Positions 55,445 to 63,987 of a stretch of 64,000 nucleotides of DNA are shown here, piece by piece. The notes below the pieces were generated by a model, which did no database searches, was not told where the DNA came from, and was given only the letters and a program-made list of their open reading frames with translations. The first letter of the stretch is position 1. Each line of letters starts with the position of its first letter. Position numbers and translations under genes: made by a program. Origin of the DNA: Lactococcus hircilactis (GTDB lineage: Bacteria; Bacillota; Bacilli; Lactobacillales; Streptococcaceae); contig NZ_WITJ01000004.1 of assembly GCF_009601015.1 (NCBI RefSeq), forward strand, positions 142,991-206,990, read 5' to 3'.

Positions 55445-55933
55445 ATGAAATTATCCTCTGGCTGGGAGCAGTCTGTTTACGTCTTACTAATTCTTGCACG
55501 CTTTCCTGACAACCGCTCCATGAATTCAATCATGCTTGCAGACCGACTCTGTGTCTCCCAAAGCTATCTCAAAAAAATTATCAAATTACTTGTAAATGAA
55601 GGTTTAATCACCTCAACAACTGGAAAAAATGGCGGATTTTCTCTGGCAAAACCTCTAAATGAAATCACTTTCTATGACGTTTTTCTTGCGATTGAAGGCC
55701 GTGGAAAGATTTTTCAAAGTCAACAACTCCTCAAAAATTTTCTCGGCAGCGAAAGTGACAAAGCAAAACCTTGTGCCATCACAAATGCCCTTGATACGAT
55801 TGAAAACACGCTCGTTAAAACCTTATCTGCGATCACATTAGAACAGGTCGAAAAAGAAACCCAAGCCAATTACGAACTCAAAGATTTAGACCGTTGGATT
55901 TGGGAAACGAACCATCCAGATGCTTACGATTAA
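55445..55933 (+). CDS. Rrf2-family transcriptional regulator
   Basis: A 162-residue Rrf2 protein with an N-terminal winged helix (KLSSGWEQSVYVLLILARFP, then LCVSQSYLKKIIKLLVNEGL) and a wing reading STTGKNGGFSLAKP. The C-terminal half has one cysteine (KPCAIT) rather than the three that hold an iron-sulfur cluster in IscR/NsrR, so it probably senses by another route, like CymR or other cluster-free members. ATG 55445 follows GGAGAA. It is divergent from gap. Confidence 0.88.
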   Translation: MKLSSGWEQSVYVLLILARFPDNRSMNSIMLADRLCVSQSYLKKIIKLLVNEGLITSTTGKNGGFSLAKPLNEITFYDVFLAIEGRGKIFQSQQLLKNFLGSESDKAKPCAITNALDTIENTLVKTLSAITLEQVEKETQANYELKDLDRWIWETNHPDAYD

Positions 55934-55947
55934 TACACGAAAAGACA

Positions 55948-55986
55948 AAAAAAGCACCGTCACATCACGCGTAACGGTACTTTTTT
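55948..55986. terminator. Bidirectional terminator
   Basis: Near-perfect arms (GCACCGT/ACGGTAC, one mismatch) extended by A/T runs, between the convergent Rrf2-type and clpE genes. Confidence 0.7.
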
Positions 55987-55989
55987 AAT

Positions 55990-58239
55990 TTATTCTGCTT
56001 CGACTTCATGAGTATCTGAATCTGCATTTTGTATTTGATCACTCACATTAGAAATCACGATTTTATCATCCATGACATCAGCCACCAACGCTTTATACTC
56101 AGGATGCTCGATATAAAAATCAGCAATCGCATCTTCAATATGATCTTGAATGGTTCGACGCAATGGACGTGCCCCCATTTTTGGATCATATCCCAAATCA
56201 ACTAATTTTTCTTTTGCTGCTTGAGTTACTTCAAGATGAATGTCGTTGCGACCAATCTGCTCATTTACCTCATCGAGCATCAAATCAACAATATGAAGCA
56301 GATTTTCTTTACTCAATGCACTAAATTCAATGATTCCATCGAAACGATTCATAAACTCAGGACTAAAGAAATTTCCCAATTCCCCAATCACAGAGTTTGT
56401 ACGCCCCTCTCTTGCCGCACCAAAACCAACATTGGCCTCAATTTTTCCAGTTCCTGCATTTGATGTCATGATAATGATGGCATCTTTAAAGCTGACGGTA
56501 CGCCCTTGAGCATCTGTCAATCGGCCATCATCCAAAATCTGTAAAAACATGTGCATCACATCTGGATGCGCTTTTTCGATTTCATCAAGTAAAATCAAGC
56601 TATAAGGATTCCTACGAACTTTTTCAGTTAATTGTCCTGCTTCTTCGTATCCGACATATCCTGGAGGCGCACCAACAAGTTTTGCCACACTATGTTTTTC
56701 CATATACTCAGACATATCAAACCGAATCATGCTCTCCTCTGATCCAAATAATTCGAGTGCAAGTTGTTTAGCAAGTTCCGTTTTTCCAACCCCTGTCGGT
56801 CCAACAAAAAGAAATGATCCAATCGGACGATTTGGCTTTCCAAGTCCCACACGAGAACGGCGCACTGCTTTTGCTACCTTATCAATCGCCTCATCCTGAC
56901 CAATGACGTGTGCTTTGAGATCCTCAGCCAGATGAATCAATTGTGTTTGCTCTTTATCTTTCAAATCACCCACTGGAATATGTGTTTTTTGCTCAACAAT
57001 CGCCTCAATATCTTTGTCAGTAATGACAGGCGTTTCCTCATCAGAAATTTCATGATTTTGAAGTTCTCTCAACTTAGAAATCTGATCACGGAAATGAGCT
57101 GCTTTTTCAAAATCTTCGGTGCGCATTGCTTCATTTTTTTGTGCTTCAGCTTGTGCAATCCGATTTTTGATATCCTCTGGATCAACAAATTTTAACGTCA
57201 AATTTTTCTTTGATCCTGATTCATCGAGTAAATCAATCGCCTTATCTGGCATAAAACGATCTTGGATATAACGGTTAGACAAATGTGCTGCTGCCTCAAT
57301 CGCTTCATCAGTGTATCTCACATGATGATAATCTTCATAACGTTTTTGAATTCCTTTTAAGATGATGATCGTTTCTTCAACAGAAGGTTCATCCACCTTG
57401 ACAGGTTGCATGCGTCGCTCAAGTGCCGCATCTTTTTCAATGATCCGATATTCATTAAGTGTCGTAGCACCAACCAATTGAAGTTCCCCGCGTGCAAGCG
57501 CAGGTTTAAGGATATTTCCTGCATCCATATTACCATCGCCGGCAGAACCAGCACCAACAATTTCATGAATCTCATCAATAAATAGAATCACATCATTGCG
57601 TTTTCTGATTTCATCCATCAATTTTTGCATCCGCTCTTCAAATTGTCCACGAATCCCTGTTCCTTGAACCAAAGAAACCACATCCAAACGAATGACCTCT
57701 TTATTTTGCAATTTTTGTGGAACATCTCCATCAACAATTTTTTGCGCTAATCCTTCAACCACAGCGGTTTTACCCACACCAGGTTCACCAATCAATACTG
57801 GATTATTCTTAGTCCTGCGATTAAGAATTTCAATCACGCGCTTAATTTCTTCATCACGACCAATGACAGGATCAATTTCACCACGACGTGCGGAATCTGT
57901 AACATTAATTCCAAATTCCTCAAGCATTCCTTTAGGTTGTTTTCCTCTAGGATTACGCGGTGGTTGCCCTCCTGGAAAACGACGTCCAGACTGCGTTTGT
58001 GGTCCTTGATTTGGCATTTCATTGCCATGAAGCGCACTGAAAATGTCATTAAACGGATTAAAAGGCTCTTGTGGATTACCATCTCCTCCATTACTTCCTG
58101 TACTAAAAAGCGCCTCTTGTCCCCCTGATTTCATGATTTGATAACAGTTTTGGCAAAGATCCGTTTGACGTTTTTGACCATTCACATTTGTATAGAGGTG
58201 AATAGTTGCCTCATTAATTTTGCAATTTTGACAAAGCAT
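55990..58239 (-). CDS. clpE: Clp ATPase ClpE
   Basis: AAA+ unfoldase that feeds ClpP and helps recovery after heat stress. The 749-residue protein starts with the ClpE zinc finger ([16 protein letters not shown] to LCQNC), then a Gly/Pro-rich linker, AAA-1 ([16 protein letters not shown]), a UVR-like middle region, and AAA-2 ([20 protein letters not shown]). It lies 50 bases downstream of a small unknown gene, and a CtsR box lies upstream of both. A one-base variant of the dispersed palindrome occurs at 57015-57028. Confidence 0.96.
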   Translation of the reverse strand: MLCQNCKINEATIHLYTNVNGQKRQTDLCQNCYQIMKSGGQEALFSTGSNGGDGNPQEPFNPFNDIFSALHGNEMPNQGPQTQSGRRFPGGQPPRNPRGKQPKGMLEEFGINVTDSARRGEIDPVIGRDEEIKRVIEILNRRTKNNPVLIGEPGVGKTAVVEGLAQKIVDGDVPQKLQNKEVIRLDVVSLVQGTGIRGQFEERMQKLMDEIRKRNDVILFIDEIHEIVGAGSAGDGNMDAGNILKPALARGELQLVGATTLNEYRIIEKDAALERRMQPVKVDEPSVEETIIILKGIQKRYEDYHHVRYTDEAIEAAAHLSNRYIQDRFMPDKAIDLLDESGSKKNLTLKFVDPEDIKNRIAQAEAQKNEAMRTEDFEKAAHFRDQISKLRELQNHEISDEETPVITDKDIEAIVEQKTHIPVGDLKDKEQTQLIHLAEDLKAHVIGQDEAIDKVAKAVRRSRVGLGKPNRPIGSFLFVGPTGVGKTELAKQLALELFGSEESMIRFDMSEYMEKHSVAKLVGAPPGYVGYEEAGQLTEKVRRNPYSLILLDEIEKAHPDVMHMFLQILDDGRLTDAQGRTVSFKDAIIIMTSNAGTGKIEANVGFGAAREGRTNSVIGELGNFFSPEFMNRFDGIIEFSALSKENLLHIVDLMLDEVNEQIGRNDIHLEVTQAAKEKLVDLGYDPKMGARPLRRTIQDHIEDAIADFYIEHPEYKALVADVMDDKIVISNVSDQIQNADSDTHEVEAE

Positions 58240-58289
58240 ACGCTTCCTCCTTTTAATTTTCAGTAATTAATTTTAAACTAATTTTCCCT

Positions 58290-58628
58290 TCACGGTTTGG
58301 AAGGAGTTAATCTAAAATCAGGACCAACTTCGATGTAAAGTTTTTTATATTTGAAATTTCTTGTGGTGATGACTAGAACTCGCTCATTATTTCGGACATC
58401 CCAAAACTCATTTTCACCGTTTTCTCTGAACCAACCGCCATAGTACCAAGCGTTAGTTCCTGCTACTTTTTTATAGAATTTTGGTTTTTTCATATCAGAA
58501 ACAAGTTGAACAGATTCCAAATTTTCCGGGTCAATCTTGATATGTTTTCTTAAAGAAAGAACTTTTCTTGCTCCTCTAAGTTCAATATCAATGCCACCAT
58601 TTTTTTCAAAATAAACAGTAGTCGTCAT
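58290..58628 (-). CDS. Small protein of unknown function, CtsR-linked
   Basis: A 112-residue soluble, basic, beta-rich protein. Features are KHIKIDPENLESVQLVSDMK, an aromatic stretch NAWYYGGWFRENGENEFWDV and RVLVITTRNFKYKKLYIEVG. I do not recognise the family; a PH-like or small beta-barrel fold is plausible. It lies between a CtsR-type promoter and clpE, 50 bases from clpE, so it is probably co-expressed under heat or protein-folding stress. Confidence 0.75.
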   Translation of the reverse strand: MTTTVYFEKNGGIDIELRGARKVLSLRKHIKIDPENLESVQLVSDMKKPKFYKKVAGTNAWYYGGWFRENGENEFWDVRNNERVLVITTRNFKYKKLYIEVGPDFRLTPSKP

Positions 58629-58726
58629 TTTCTCTCCTTATTTATAATTTAAGTGATAACCGTTACTTTCATTTTACATCAAATTTAAAAAATCAATAAA
58701 TCATTTCTCCCTTTTAAAATAAAAAG

Positions 58727-58743
58727 TTTGACCTTTTTTGACC
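58727..58743 (-). promoter_or_regulatory. CtsR operator
   Basis: On the minus strand GGTCAAA-AAA-GGTCAAA, the direct heptad repeat bound by CtsR, just downstream of the -10 element. Confidence 0.9.
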
Positions 58744-58755
58744 TTTAATAATTTT

Positions 58756-58784
58756 ATTATAATCATTTCTCACAATATTAGCAA
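58756..58784 (-). promoter_or_regulatory. Promoter of the small gene and clpE
   Basis: On the minus strand TTGCTA, a 17-base spacer, TATAAT. The CtsR box begins 12 bases further on and overlaps the expected start site. Confidence 0.75.
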
Positions 58785-58813
58785 ATAATTTGATTTTCAT
58801 GAGCATTTTTTTC

Positions 58814-58827
58814 TGTCAGTACTGACA
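58814..58827. repeat. Dispersed palindrome TGTCAGTACTGACA upstream of the CtsR promoter
   Basis: Intergenic copy in arms TTTCTGTCAG/CTGACAGAAA, about 30 bases upstream of the -35 element. No gene ends next to it. Confidence 0.9.
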
Positions 58828-58916
58828 GAAATTTCCCCATGCGATTTATGAGTTACGCATAGTATAGCAGTCAACAAACCACTTGTCAAGAAAAATTTTA
58901 TATCAAAAAAATTTTC

Positions 58917-58930
58917 TGTCAGCGCTGACA
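58917..58930. repeat. Dispersed palindrome, variant TGTCAGCGCTGACA
   Basis: Perfect palindrome with CG centre, extended to TTTTCTGTCAG/CTGACAGAAAA, about 25 bases from the end of the starter-less membrane ORF. Confidence 0.85.
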
Positions 58931-58954
58931 GAAAATTAAAAACTCAATTTTTTC

Positions 58955-59094
58955 TTATTTACTCAATTCACCTTCATCAATTTTCTTATATAATCGATTT
59001 TGATGAACTAAGATATAAATTGAAGCAAGAATGGCAATCCCAGCAAAAGCATAAACAATAAAACTTACAGCATTTCTACTGTAAGTTTCATCCT
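58955..59094 (-). pseudogene. Starter-less ORF for a small membrane peptide
   Basis: An open frame on the minus strand encodes about 45 residues with a good membrane span (VSFIVYAFAGIAILASIYIL) and a charged tail (NRLYKKIDEGELSK), ending in TAA. It has no ATG, GTG or TTG; its 5' end coincides with the rpoD terminator. It may be the remnant of a small membrane-protein gene, or start at a rare ATT. Confidence 0.4.
59061..59088 (-). terminator. Terminator of rpoD
   Basis: Perfect 10-base arms (AAACTTACAG and CTGTAAGTTT) around an 8-base loop, followed by TTATTGTTT on the minus strand, 11 bases past the stop. Confidence 0.7.
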
Positions 59095-59099
59095 TTTAT

Positions 59100-60449
59100 T
59101 TACATAAAATCACGCAAAGGTTTGCTTCGTCTTGGATGACGCAGCTTTTTAATTGCTTTTGCTTCAATCTGGCGAATCCGCTCCCGAGTCACTTTAAATT
59201 GTTTTCCGACATCTTCAAGCGTGTGCATCCGCCCATCATCAAGTCCAAAACGCATCCGAAGCACATTTTCTTCCCGATCCGTCAGCGTATCCATTACCTC
59301 ATCAAGCTGTTCACGTAAAAGCACCCGATTTGTATAGTCCACTGGAGATTCAATCACATCATCTTCAATAAAATCTCCCAAATGAGAATCATCTTCTTCA
59401 CCAATTGGAGTTTCAAGTGATACTGGTTCTTGTGCAATTTTCAATACTTCACGTACCTTGTCAGGTGTCATGTGAAGTTCTTTTCCGATTTCCTCAGGAG
59501 AAGGATCACGTCCCAAATCCTGTAAAAGATTTCTTTGCACACGAATTAACTTATTAATCGTTTCAACCATATGCACAGGAATTCGGATCGTTCTTGCCTG
59601 ATCAGCAATCGCACGTGTAATCGCTTGACGAATCCACCATGTCGCATATGTCGAAAATTTAAACCCTTTAGTATGGTCAAATTTATCCACGGCTTTCATC
59701 AAACCCATGTTTCCTTCTTGAATCAAGTCCAAAAATTGCATGCCACGTCCAGAATAACGTTTTGCAATGGAAACCACCAGACGCAAATTCGCTTCTGCGA
59801 GCATCTGTTTTGCCATTTCAGCACCTTCACCACCAGCAATAATTGCCTCAGCCAATTTCGTTTCTTCATCAAGCGAAATCAAAGGATAACGTCCAATTTC
59901 TTTAAGATACATGCGAACAGGATCATCAATTCGAACATTTGTTACAATTTCATCCATCGCATGATCTGAAACATCATCCTTTTCATCTGTTTCCGCAGCT
60001 TTTAAAGCCAGTGGACTAGGATTTCCATCAGCATCCACAATCGAAATTCCTGCATCTTGGATTTCTTGTAATAAATCCTCAATCGCATCAGATTCCAGAC
60101 CAAATTTAACAACCAAATCATCCGTGATTTCATCATCTAAAGCCTGACCAAAAGGTTTACGTTTTGAAATGTAAGCTTTCACTTCTTTTTCAAATGCTTT
60201 CACATCAAAATCAGATGTTTCTACTGTTTCTTCATCTTTAGCAGATGCTTTGACAATTGTTTCCATCCGCTCAACAACGACTGGCTTAATGTTCAACGCC
60301 TCAAGAAGGCGCTTTTCTTCATTTTCAGTCACTGAACTAGAATGTGATTTGACCACCATTTGTAATTCTCTTGCTTTTTCGACAAGTGCATTACTGCTCA
60401 CCCCAGTTTCTTTAGCAATTTGGTTAATTCTCTTCTTATTTTCAGCCAA
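59100..60449 (-). CDS. rpoD: Primary sigma factor RpoD with an IF2_N-like N-terminal domain
   Basis: Housekeeping sigma-70. Regions 2-4 are intact: [40 protein letters not shown], and the C-terminal [20 protein letters not shown]. Region 1.1 reads [20 protein letters not shown]. Ahead of it, residues about 4-50 read [20 protein letters not shown], then [20 protein letters not shown], closely resembling the IF2_N domain of initiation factor IF-2. At 449 residues it is about 80-110 longer than the streptococcal or L. lactis forms I recall. TTG 60449 is chosen as start because GAGGAGGGG lies directly before it; ATG 60464 lies within that ribosome site. It follows dnaG by 53 bases. Confidence 0.93.
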   Translation of the reverse strand: MAENKKRINQIAKETGVSSNALVEKARELQMVVKSHSSSVTENEEKRLLEALNIKPVVVERMETIVKASAKDEETVETSDFDVKAFEKEVKAYISKRKPFGQALDDEITDDLVVKFGLESDAIEDLLQEIQDAGISIVDADGNPSPLALKAAETDEKDDVSDHAMDEIVTNVRIDDPVRMYLKEIGRYPLISLDEETKLAEAIIAGGEGAEMAKQMLAEANLRLVVSIAKRYSGRGMQFLDLIQEGNMGLMKAVDKFDHTKGFKFSTYATWWIRQAITRAIADQARTIRIPVHMVETINKLIRVQRNLLQDLGRDPSPEEIGKELHMTPDKVREVLKIAQEPVSLETPIGEEDDSHLGDFIEDDVIESPVDYTNRVLLREQLDEVMDTLTDREENVLRMRFGLDDGRMHTLEDVGKQFKVTRERIRQIEAKAIKKLRHPRRSKPLRDFM

Positions 60450-60502
60450 TTTACCCCTCCTCATCGGTGTAAAATTCTCACAATTATCTTTTTATCTAAT
60501 GA

Positions 60503-62398
60503 TCATTTTATTTTTTTCTTTTGATTAATAATCTGAACCGTTAATTCCAATTCGCGCTCCATATTTCCTGCTTTATGCGCCTCATCCAATGCTTTAAAAA
60601 GTTCATCTAATTGACTCACCACTTGATCATTTTCAATTTTTTCAAGCAAATCATCAATTTCATGCCCCGAAAGCTCCTGAGGTAAATCCAAACTGATAAT
60701 CTCATAAAAAAGTGCTCTCAAATCCTCATCCAACGTCATTGCAAAATGATTTGGATCAAGCTGATCAAAACTCATTGCTTCAATCATTATTTTTTCAAAA
60801 AGCAATTGAAAATTCTGATGCACAAACCTAAACGCTTCATCTTGAGCAAACCGTTTTAAAACCGAAGGGTGATAAATCATCCGATGAATCAAATGCTCCT
60901 CTGCAATTTCAACAGCGGCGTGACGATTTGTCTGCTGATCCAACGCGCTTTTTGCCGTTTGTCCTTGTCCATTAAACGCTTGATTCTGCCGGTTTTGAGG
61001 TGCCTCAAAAGCTTCAAAATAAGAATCATCTGGAAAGTCAGGCGCTGGTGGAATCATTTCGTCATCATGACTCAAAACATCCGTAACCCCTTGGTTTTTA
61101 TTTCGAACATTTTCACGCCTCAAATTAACGGCATTCTCTACTTGATTATACTCGAAATCAGGCAAAATCTCAACTAATTTTCTTATAAACGCATCTTGAG
61201 CAGTAATCGATGAGACCTGAGCAATCATTGGTGCAATTCGATCAATAAAATCAATTTGTGATTGAAGTTGAGCTAAATTTGAAGGACGTAAGAACTCAAT
61301 TAAAAATTCAATCGGATGAATCCGACCTTGCTTCATCAACCGTTCCAATTCCACAGGACCATAATGTTTTTGATAATCGTCAGGATCCATTTTTTCAGGA
61401 ATTTTCACAATAGTAACATCAGATTCACCAATTAATTGCATGGCTTTATAAATCGCATTTTGTCCAGCATCATCTCCATCATAAACTAAAACAAACTGAT
61501 TTGCGACCTTTTTTAATCTTCTGACATGCTGCTCCGTTAAAGCAGTCCCCATAGATGCCACCACATTTTGAATTCCCGCCTTATCTGCTGCAATAACATC
61601 CATAAATCCTTCCATCAAATAAACTTCATGATGTCTTGAAATAAAAGGCTTCGCTTTATCAAAATTCCACAATTCAAAAGATTTATCAAAAACAGGAGTT
61701 TGAGAAGTATTAATATATTTTGCTTTAGAAGTATCTTGACTTTGCCACTTTCTTCCAGAAAAACCAATCGTCTGTCCAAATTCATTCATGATTGGAAACA
61801 TGATTCGATTTGAAAACGCATCAAAAACCTTCTGATTTGAAAAATGAAAAAGTCCAGAATTTGCCATCACCTTTTCATCAAATTTCGATGAAAGATTTTG
61901 AAAAATAAAATCATTTTCATCAGGGGAAAGCCCTATATTATATCGCTTAATTAGCTCCTGCGTGATTCCACGTTCTAAAAGATACGCTCTAGCTTTCTCC
62001 CCTAGCTCCGTGGACATCAACACAATATGATATAACCTCGCAGCTTGATTATTCACATCTAAAATGGCCTGATTAGGATTTTCTTTTACTTGATTTTTCT
62101 CAGGAAGTACCAAATTAACCCCAGCAAACGAAGCCAATTCCACTACCGCATCCTTAAAGCCGATTTGCTTATATTCCTTTAAAAACTCGATTACATCACC
62201 CGATTTACCACATCCAAAGCAATGATAAAATCCCTTTTCAGCATTCACATTGAATGAAGGCGTTTTTTCCCCATGAAACGGGCACAATCCCAAATAATTT
62301 TTTCCATTTTTAGAAAGCGCAACATATTGTGAAATCACATCCACAATATTCACTTTACTTTTTAAATCTAACAACGCTTCGCTATTTAATAAAGCCAT
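60503..62398 (-). CDS. dnaG: DNA primase
   Basis: Makes RNA primers at the replication fork. The 631-residue protein has a CHC2 zinc finger (CPFHGEKTPSF to YHCFGCG), the RNA polymerase/Toprim core (LMEGFMDVIAADKAGIQN, VLVYDGDDAGQNA) and a C-terminal DnaB-binding helical region. ATG 62398 follows GGGGGAAT and the conserved MALLNSEALLDLKSKVNIVD; the frame extends 27 codons upstream. It is first in an operon with rpoD, as in many Firmicutes. Confidence 0.96.
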   Translation of the reverse strand: MALLNSEALLDLKSKVNIVDVISQYVALSKNGKNYLGLCPFHGEKTPSFNVNAEKGFYHCFGCGKSGDVIEFLKEYKQIGFKDAVVELASFAGVNLVLPEKNQVKENPNQAILDVNNQAARLYHIVLMSTELGEKARAYLLERGITQELIKRYNIGLSPDENDFIFQNLSSKFDEKVMANSGLFHFSNQKVFDAFSNRIMFPIMNEFGQTIGFSGRKWQSQDTSKAKYINTSQTPVFDKSFELWNFDKAKPFISRHHEVYLMEGFMDVIAADKAGIQNVVASMGTALTEQHVRRLKKVANQFVLVYDGDDAGQNAIYKAMQLIGESDVTIVKIPEKMDPDDYQKHYGPVELERLMKQGRIHPIEFLIEFLRPSNLAQLQSQIDFIDRIAPMIAQVSSITAQDAFIRKLVEILPDFEYNQVENAVNLRRENVRNKNQGVTDVLSHDDEMIPPAPDFPDDSYFEAFEAPQNRQNQAFNGQGQTAKSALDQQTNRHAAVEIAEEHLIHRMIYHPSVLKRFAQDEAFRFVHQNFQLLFEKIMIEAMSFDQLDPNHFAMTLDEDLRALFYEIISLDLPQELSGHEIDDLLEKIENDQVVSQLDELFKALDEAHKAGNMERELELTVQIINQKKKIK

Positions 62399-62522
62399 GA
62401 ATTCCCCCAATCTAAAAATCACGCTAAAAAAGAAACGCTTCACCTGATAGTATTGAATCTCCTTGTATCTGTTTAACAATCATATGACCTTGCGTTCTCA
62501 TACAAAATTAAAGCACACCGCC

Positions 62523-62551
62523 AGTGTACATAAATAACAATCAATTGTCAA
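62523..62551 (-). promoter_or_regulatory. Promoter of dnaG-rpoD
   Basis: On the minus strand TTGACA, a 17-base spacer, TACACT, about 125 bases upstream of the dnaG start. Confidence 0.65.
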
Positions 62552-62574
62552 CAATCAGCATAAAAGATAAAAAA

Positions 62575-62591
62575 AGCCTTATAATAAGGCT
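62575..62591 (-). terminator. Terminator of the rRNA/tRNA operon
   Basis: Arms AGCCTTA/TAAGGCT around TAA, then a T run on the minus strand, just past tRNA-Ser. Confidence 0.85.
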
Positions 62592-62605
62592 AACTAATAA
62601 ACTTA

Positions 62606-62693
62606 AGGGGAGTAAGAGATTCGAACTCTCGCACCGGTTTCCCGATCTAACGATTTAGCAAACCGTCCTCTTCAGCCACTTGAGTAACTCCCC
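62606..62693 (-). tRNA. tRNA-Ser(GCT)
   Basis: Anticodon GCT in TTTGCTAAA, long variable arm, acceptor GGGGAGT/ACTCCCC. Last tRNA of the cluster. Confidence 0.92.
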
Positions 62694-62704
62694 AGAGTTT
62701 AAAA

Positions 62705-62778
62705 TGGGAAACTCAGGATTCGAACCTGAGACCCCTGCGTTATCAACACAGTGCTCTAACCAACTGAGCTAGTCTCCC
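62705..62778 (-). tRNA. tRNA-Ile(GAT)
   Basis: Anticodon GAT in TTGATAA; acceptor GGGAGAC; T-loop GGTTCGAATCC. Confidence 0.93.
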
Positions 62779-62793
62779 AAAATATTCAATTAA

Positions 62794-62864
62794 AGCGGAT
62801 GACGAGAATCGAACTCGCGTAGCCAGCTTGGAAGGCTGGGGTTCTACCATTAAACTACATCCGC
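62794..62864 (-). tRNA. tRNA-Gly(TCC)
   Basis: Anticodon TCC in CTTCCAA; acceptor GCGGATG/CATCCGC. Confidence 0.92.
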
Positions 62865-62870
62865 AAAAAG

Positions 62871-62943
62871 TGGCGCGGGACGGAATCGAACCGCCGACAC
62901 ATAGAGCTTCAATCTATTGCTCTACCAACTGAGCTACCGAGCC
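62871..62943 (-). tRNA. tRNA-Phe(GAA)
   Basis: Anticodon GAA in TTGAAGC; acceptor GGCTCGG with the matching 3' arm. Confidence 0.92.
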
Positions 62944-62954
62944 AAAAAACGCAA

Positions 62955-63028
62955 TGGATCTTGCAGGACTCGAACCTGCAACCGCTCGGTTATGAGCCGA
63001 GAGCTCTAACCAGTTGAGCTAAAGATCC
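62955..63028 (-). tRNA. tRNA with CAT anticodon, probably Ile (lysidine type)
   Basis: Anticodon CAT in CTCATAA. The body (GGATCTTTAGCTCAACTGG, anticodon stem CTCGG/CCGAG) resembles the Ile tRNA whose C34 is changed to lysidine by TilS, more than methionine tRNAs. Confidence 0.75.
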
Positions 63029-63042
63029 AGCACAAATTTTTA

Positions 63043-63116
63043 TAGCGACGAAGGGGATCGAACCCCCGACCTTTCGGGTATGAACCGAACGCTCTAGCCA
63101 GCTGAGCTACATCGCC
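63043..63116 (-). tRNA. tRNA-Met(CAT), elongator
   Basis: Anticodon CAT in TTCATAC. The body (GGCGATGTAGCTCAGCTGG) matches elongator Met; it lacks the initiator-type acceptor and stem features. Confidence 0.85.
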
Positions 63117-63134
63117 TAGATGATAAATCACCAA

Positions 63135-63208
63135 TCGGGAAGACAGGATTCGAACCTGCGACACCTTGGTCCCAAACCAAGTACTCTACCAAGCTGAGCT
63201 ACTTCCCG
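63135..63208 (-). tRNA. tRNA-Pro(TGG)
   Basis: Anticodon TGG in TTTGGGA; acceptor CGGGAAG/CTTCCCG. Confidence 0.92.
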
Positions 63209-63211
63209 TTA

Positions 63212-63285
63212 TGCAAGCAGTAGGATTCGAACCTACAACCGTCTGATTCGTAGTCAGATACTCTATCCAGTTGAGCCATGCCTGC
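63212..63285 (-). tRNA. tRNA-Arg(ACG)
   Basis: Anticodon ACG in CTACGAA, read as inosine CG; acceptor GCAGGCA. Confidence 0.92.
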
Positions 63286-63301
63286 AAAATATTATTAATA
63301 A

Positions 63302-63373
63302 AGCGAACGACGGGATTCGAACCCGCGACCCCAACCATGGCAAGGTTGTATTCTACCACTGAACTACGTTCGC
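63302..63373 (-). tRNA. tRNA-Gly(GCC)
   Basis: Anticodon GCC in TTGCCAT; acceptor GCGAACG/CGTTCGC. Confidence 0.92.
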
Positions 63374-63392
63374 AAGTAATTTCTTACTAAGA

Positions 63393-63465
63393 TGCCGACT
63401 ACATGATTCGAACACGCGACCCTCTGATTACAAATCAGATGCTCTACCAACTGAGCTAAGTCGGC
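63393..63465 (-). tRNA. tRNA-Thr(TGT)
   Basis: Anticodon TGT in TTTGTAA; acceptor GCCGACT with one G-U pair. Confidence 0.92.
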
Positions 63466-63490
63466 TGAGTTGGATTTCTTCCTCTTGAGA

Positions 63491-63572
63491 TGCGGATGAA
63501 AGGACTTGAACCTTCACACCTTGCGGCACTAGAACCTAAATCTAGCGTGTCTGCCAATTTCACCACATCCGC
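63491..63572 (-). tRNA. tRNA-Leu(TAG)
   Basis: Anticodon TAG in TTTAGGT; long variable arm; acceptor GCGGATG/CATCCGC. Confidence 0.92.
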
Positions 63573-63602
63573 TTTTACGATATCCTCTATCGCTTAGATG
63601 GA

Positions 63603-63675
63603 TGACCCGTGCGCGGCTCGAACGCGCGACCCTTTGATTAAAAGTCAAATGCTCTACCAACTGAGCTAACGAGTC
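63603..63675 (-). tRNA. tRNA-Lys(TTT)
   Basis: Anticodon TTT in CTTTTAA; acceptor GACTCGT with the matching 3' arm. Confidence 0.92.
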
Positions 63676-63695
63676 TTTCTTCGTATTCCTACGAA

Positions 63696-63768
63696 CGGTC
63701 CCGACGGGATTCGAACCCGTGATCTTCGCCGTGACAGGGCGACGTGATAACCGCTACACTACGAGACC
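63696..63768 (-). tRNA. tRNA-Asp(GTC)
   Basis: Anticodon GTC in CTGTCAC; discriminator G; acceptor GGTCTCG. Confidence 0.92.
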
Positions 63769-63795
63769 TATTCATTTTAAGGTTGAACAACCTAA

Positions 63796-63868
63796 TGGGA
63801 GTTAACGGGATCGAACCGCTGACCCTCTGCTTGTAAGGCAGATGCTCTCCCAGCTGAGCTAAACTCCC
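63796..63868 (-). tRNA. tRNA-Val(TAC)
   Basis: Anticodon TAC in CTTACAA; acceptor GGGAGTT/AACTCCC. First tRNA after 5S rRNA. Confidence 0.92.
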
Positions 63869-63876
63869 AAGTGACT

Positions 63877-63987
63877 TAGCACCGACCCTATCTTGCAGGG
63901 GGCGACCCCCAACTACTTCCGGCGCAGAAGGACTTAACTACTGTGTTCGGCATGGGAACAGGTGTATCTCCAACGCTATGGGCACTA
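63877..63987 (-). rRNA. rrf: 5S ribosomal RNA
   Basis: On the minus strand the sequence begins TAGTGCCCATAGC, contains the conserved loop CCCATGCCGAACACAG and closes with CGGTGCTA, pairing with the 5' end. 16S and 23S genes presumably lie beyond the window edge. The 14 tRNAs follow as the operon tail. Confidence 0.93.

Larger units (their letters stand above)
58629..59099. other. Intergenic region between rpoD and the clpE operon
   Basis: Holds the CtsR-controlled promoter, two palindrome copies, a starter-less membrane ORF and the rpoD terminator, each listed separately. Nothing else was recognised. Confidence 0.7.

Noticed and set aside
57015..57028. TGTCAGTAATGACA in clpE as an eighteenth palindrome copy
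   Set aside because: One arm base differs and it codes for the conserved clpE segment ITDKD, so it may be chance. It is not counted.
37474..58930. Palindromes as ordinary rho-independent terminators only
   Set aside because: The invariant 14-bp core, its presence inside genes and upstream of promoters, and the lack of a loop are not explained by termination alone, although several copies probably do terminate transcription.
62955..63028. This CAT-anticodon tRNA as the initiator tRNA
   Set aside because: It lacks the initiator acceptor mismatch and the GGG/CCC anticodon-stem pairs, and its body resembles lysidine-type tRNA-Ile.
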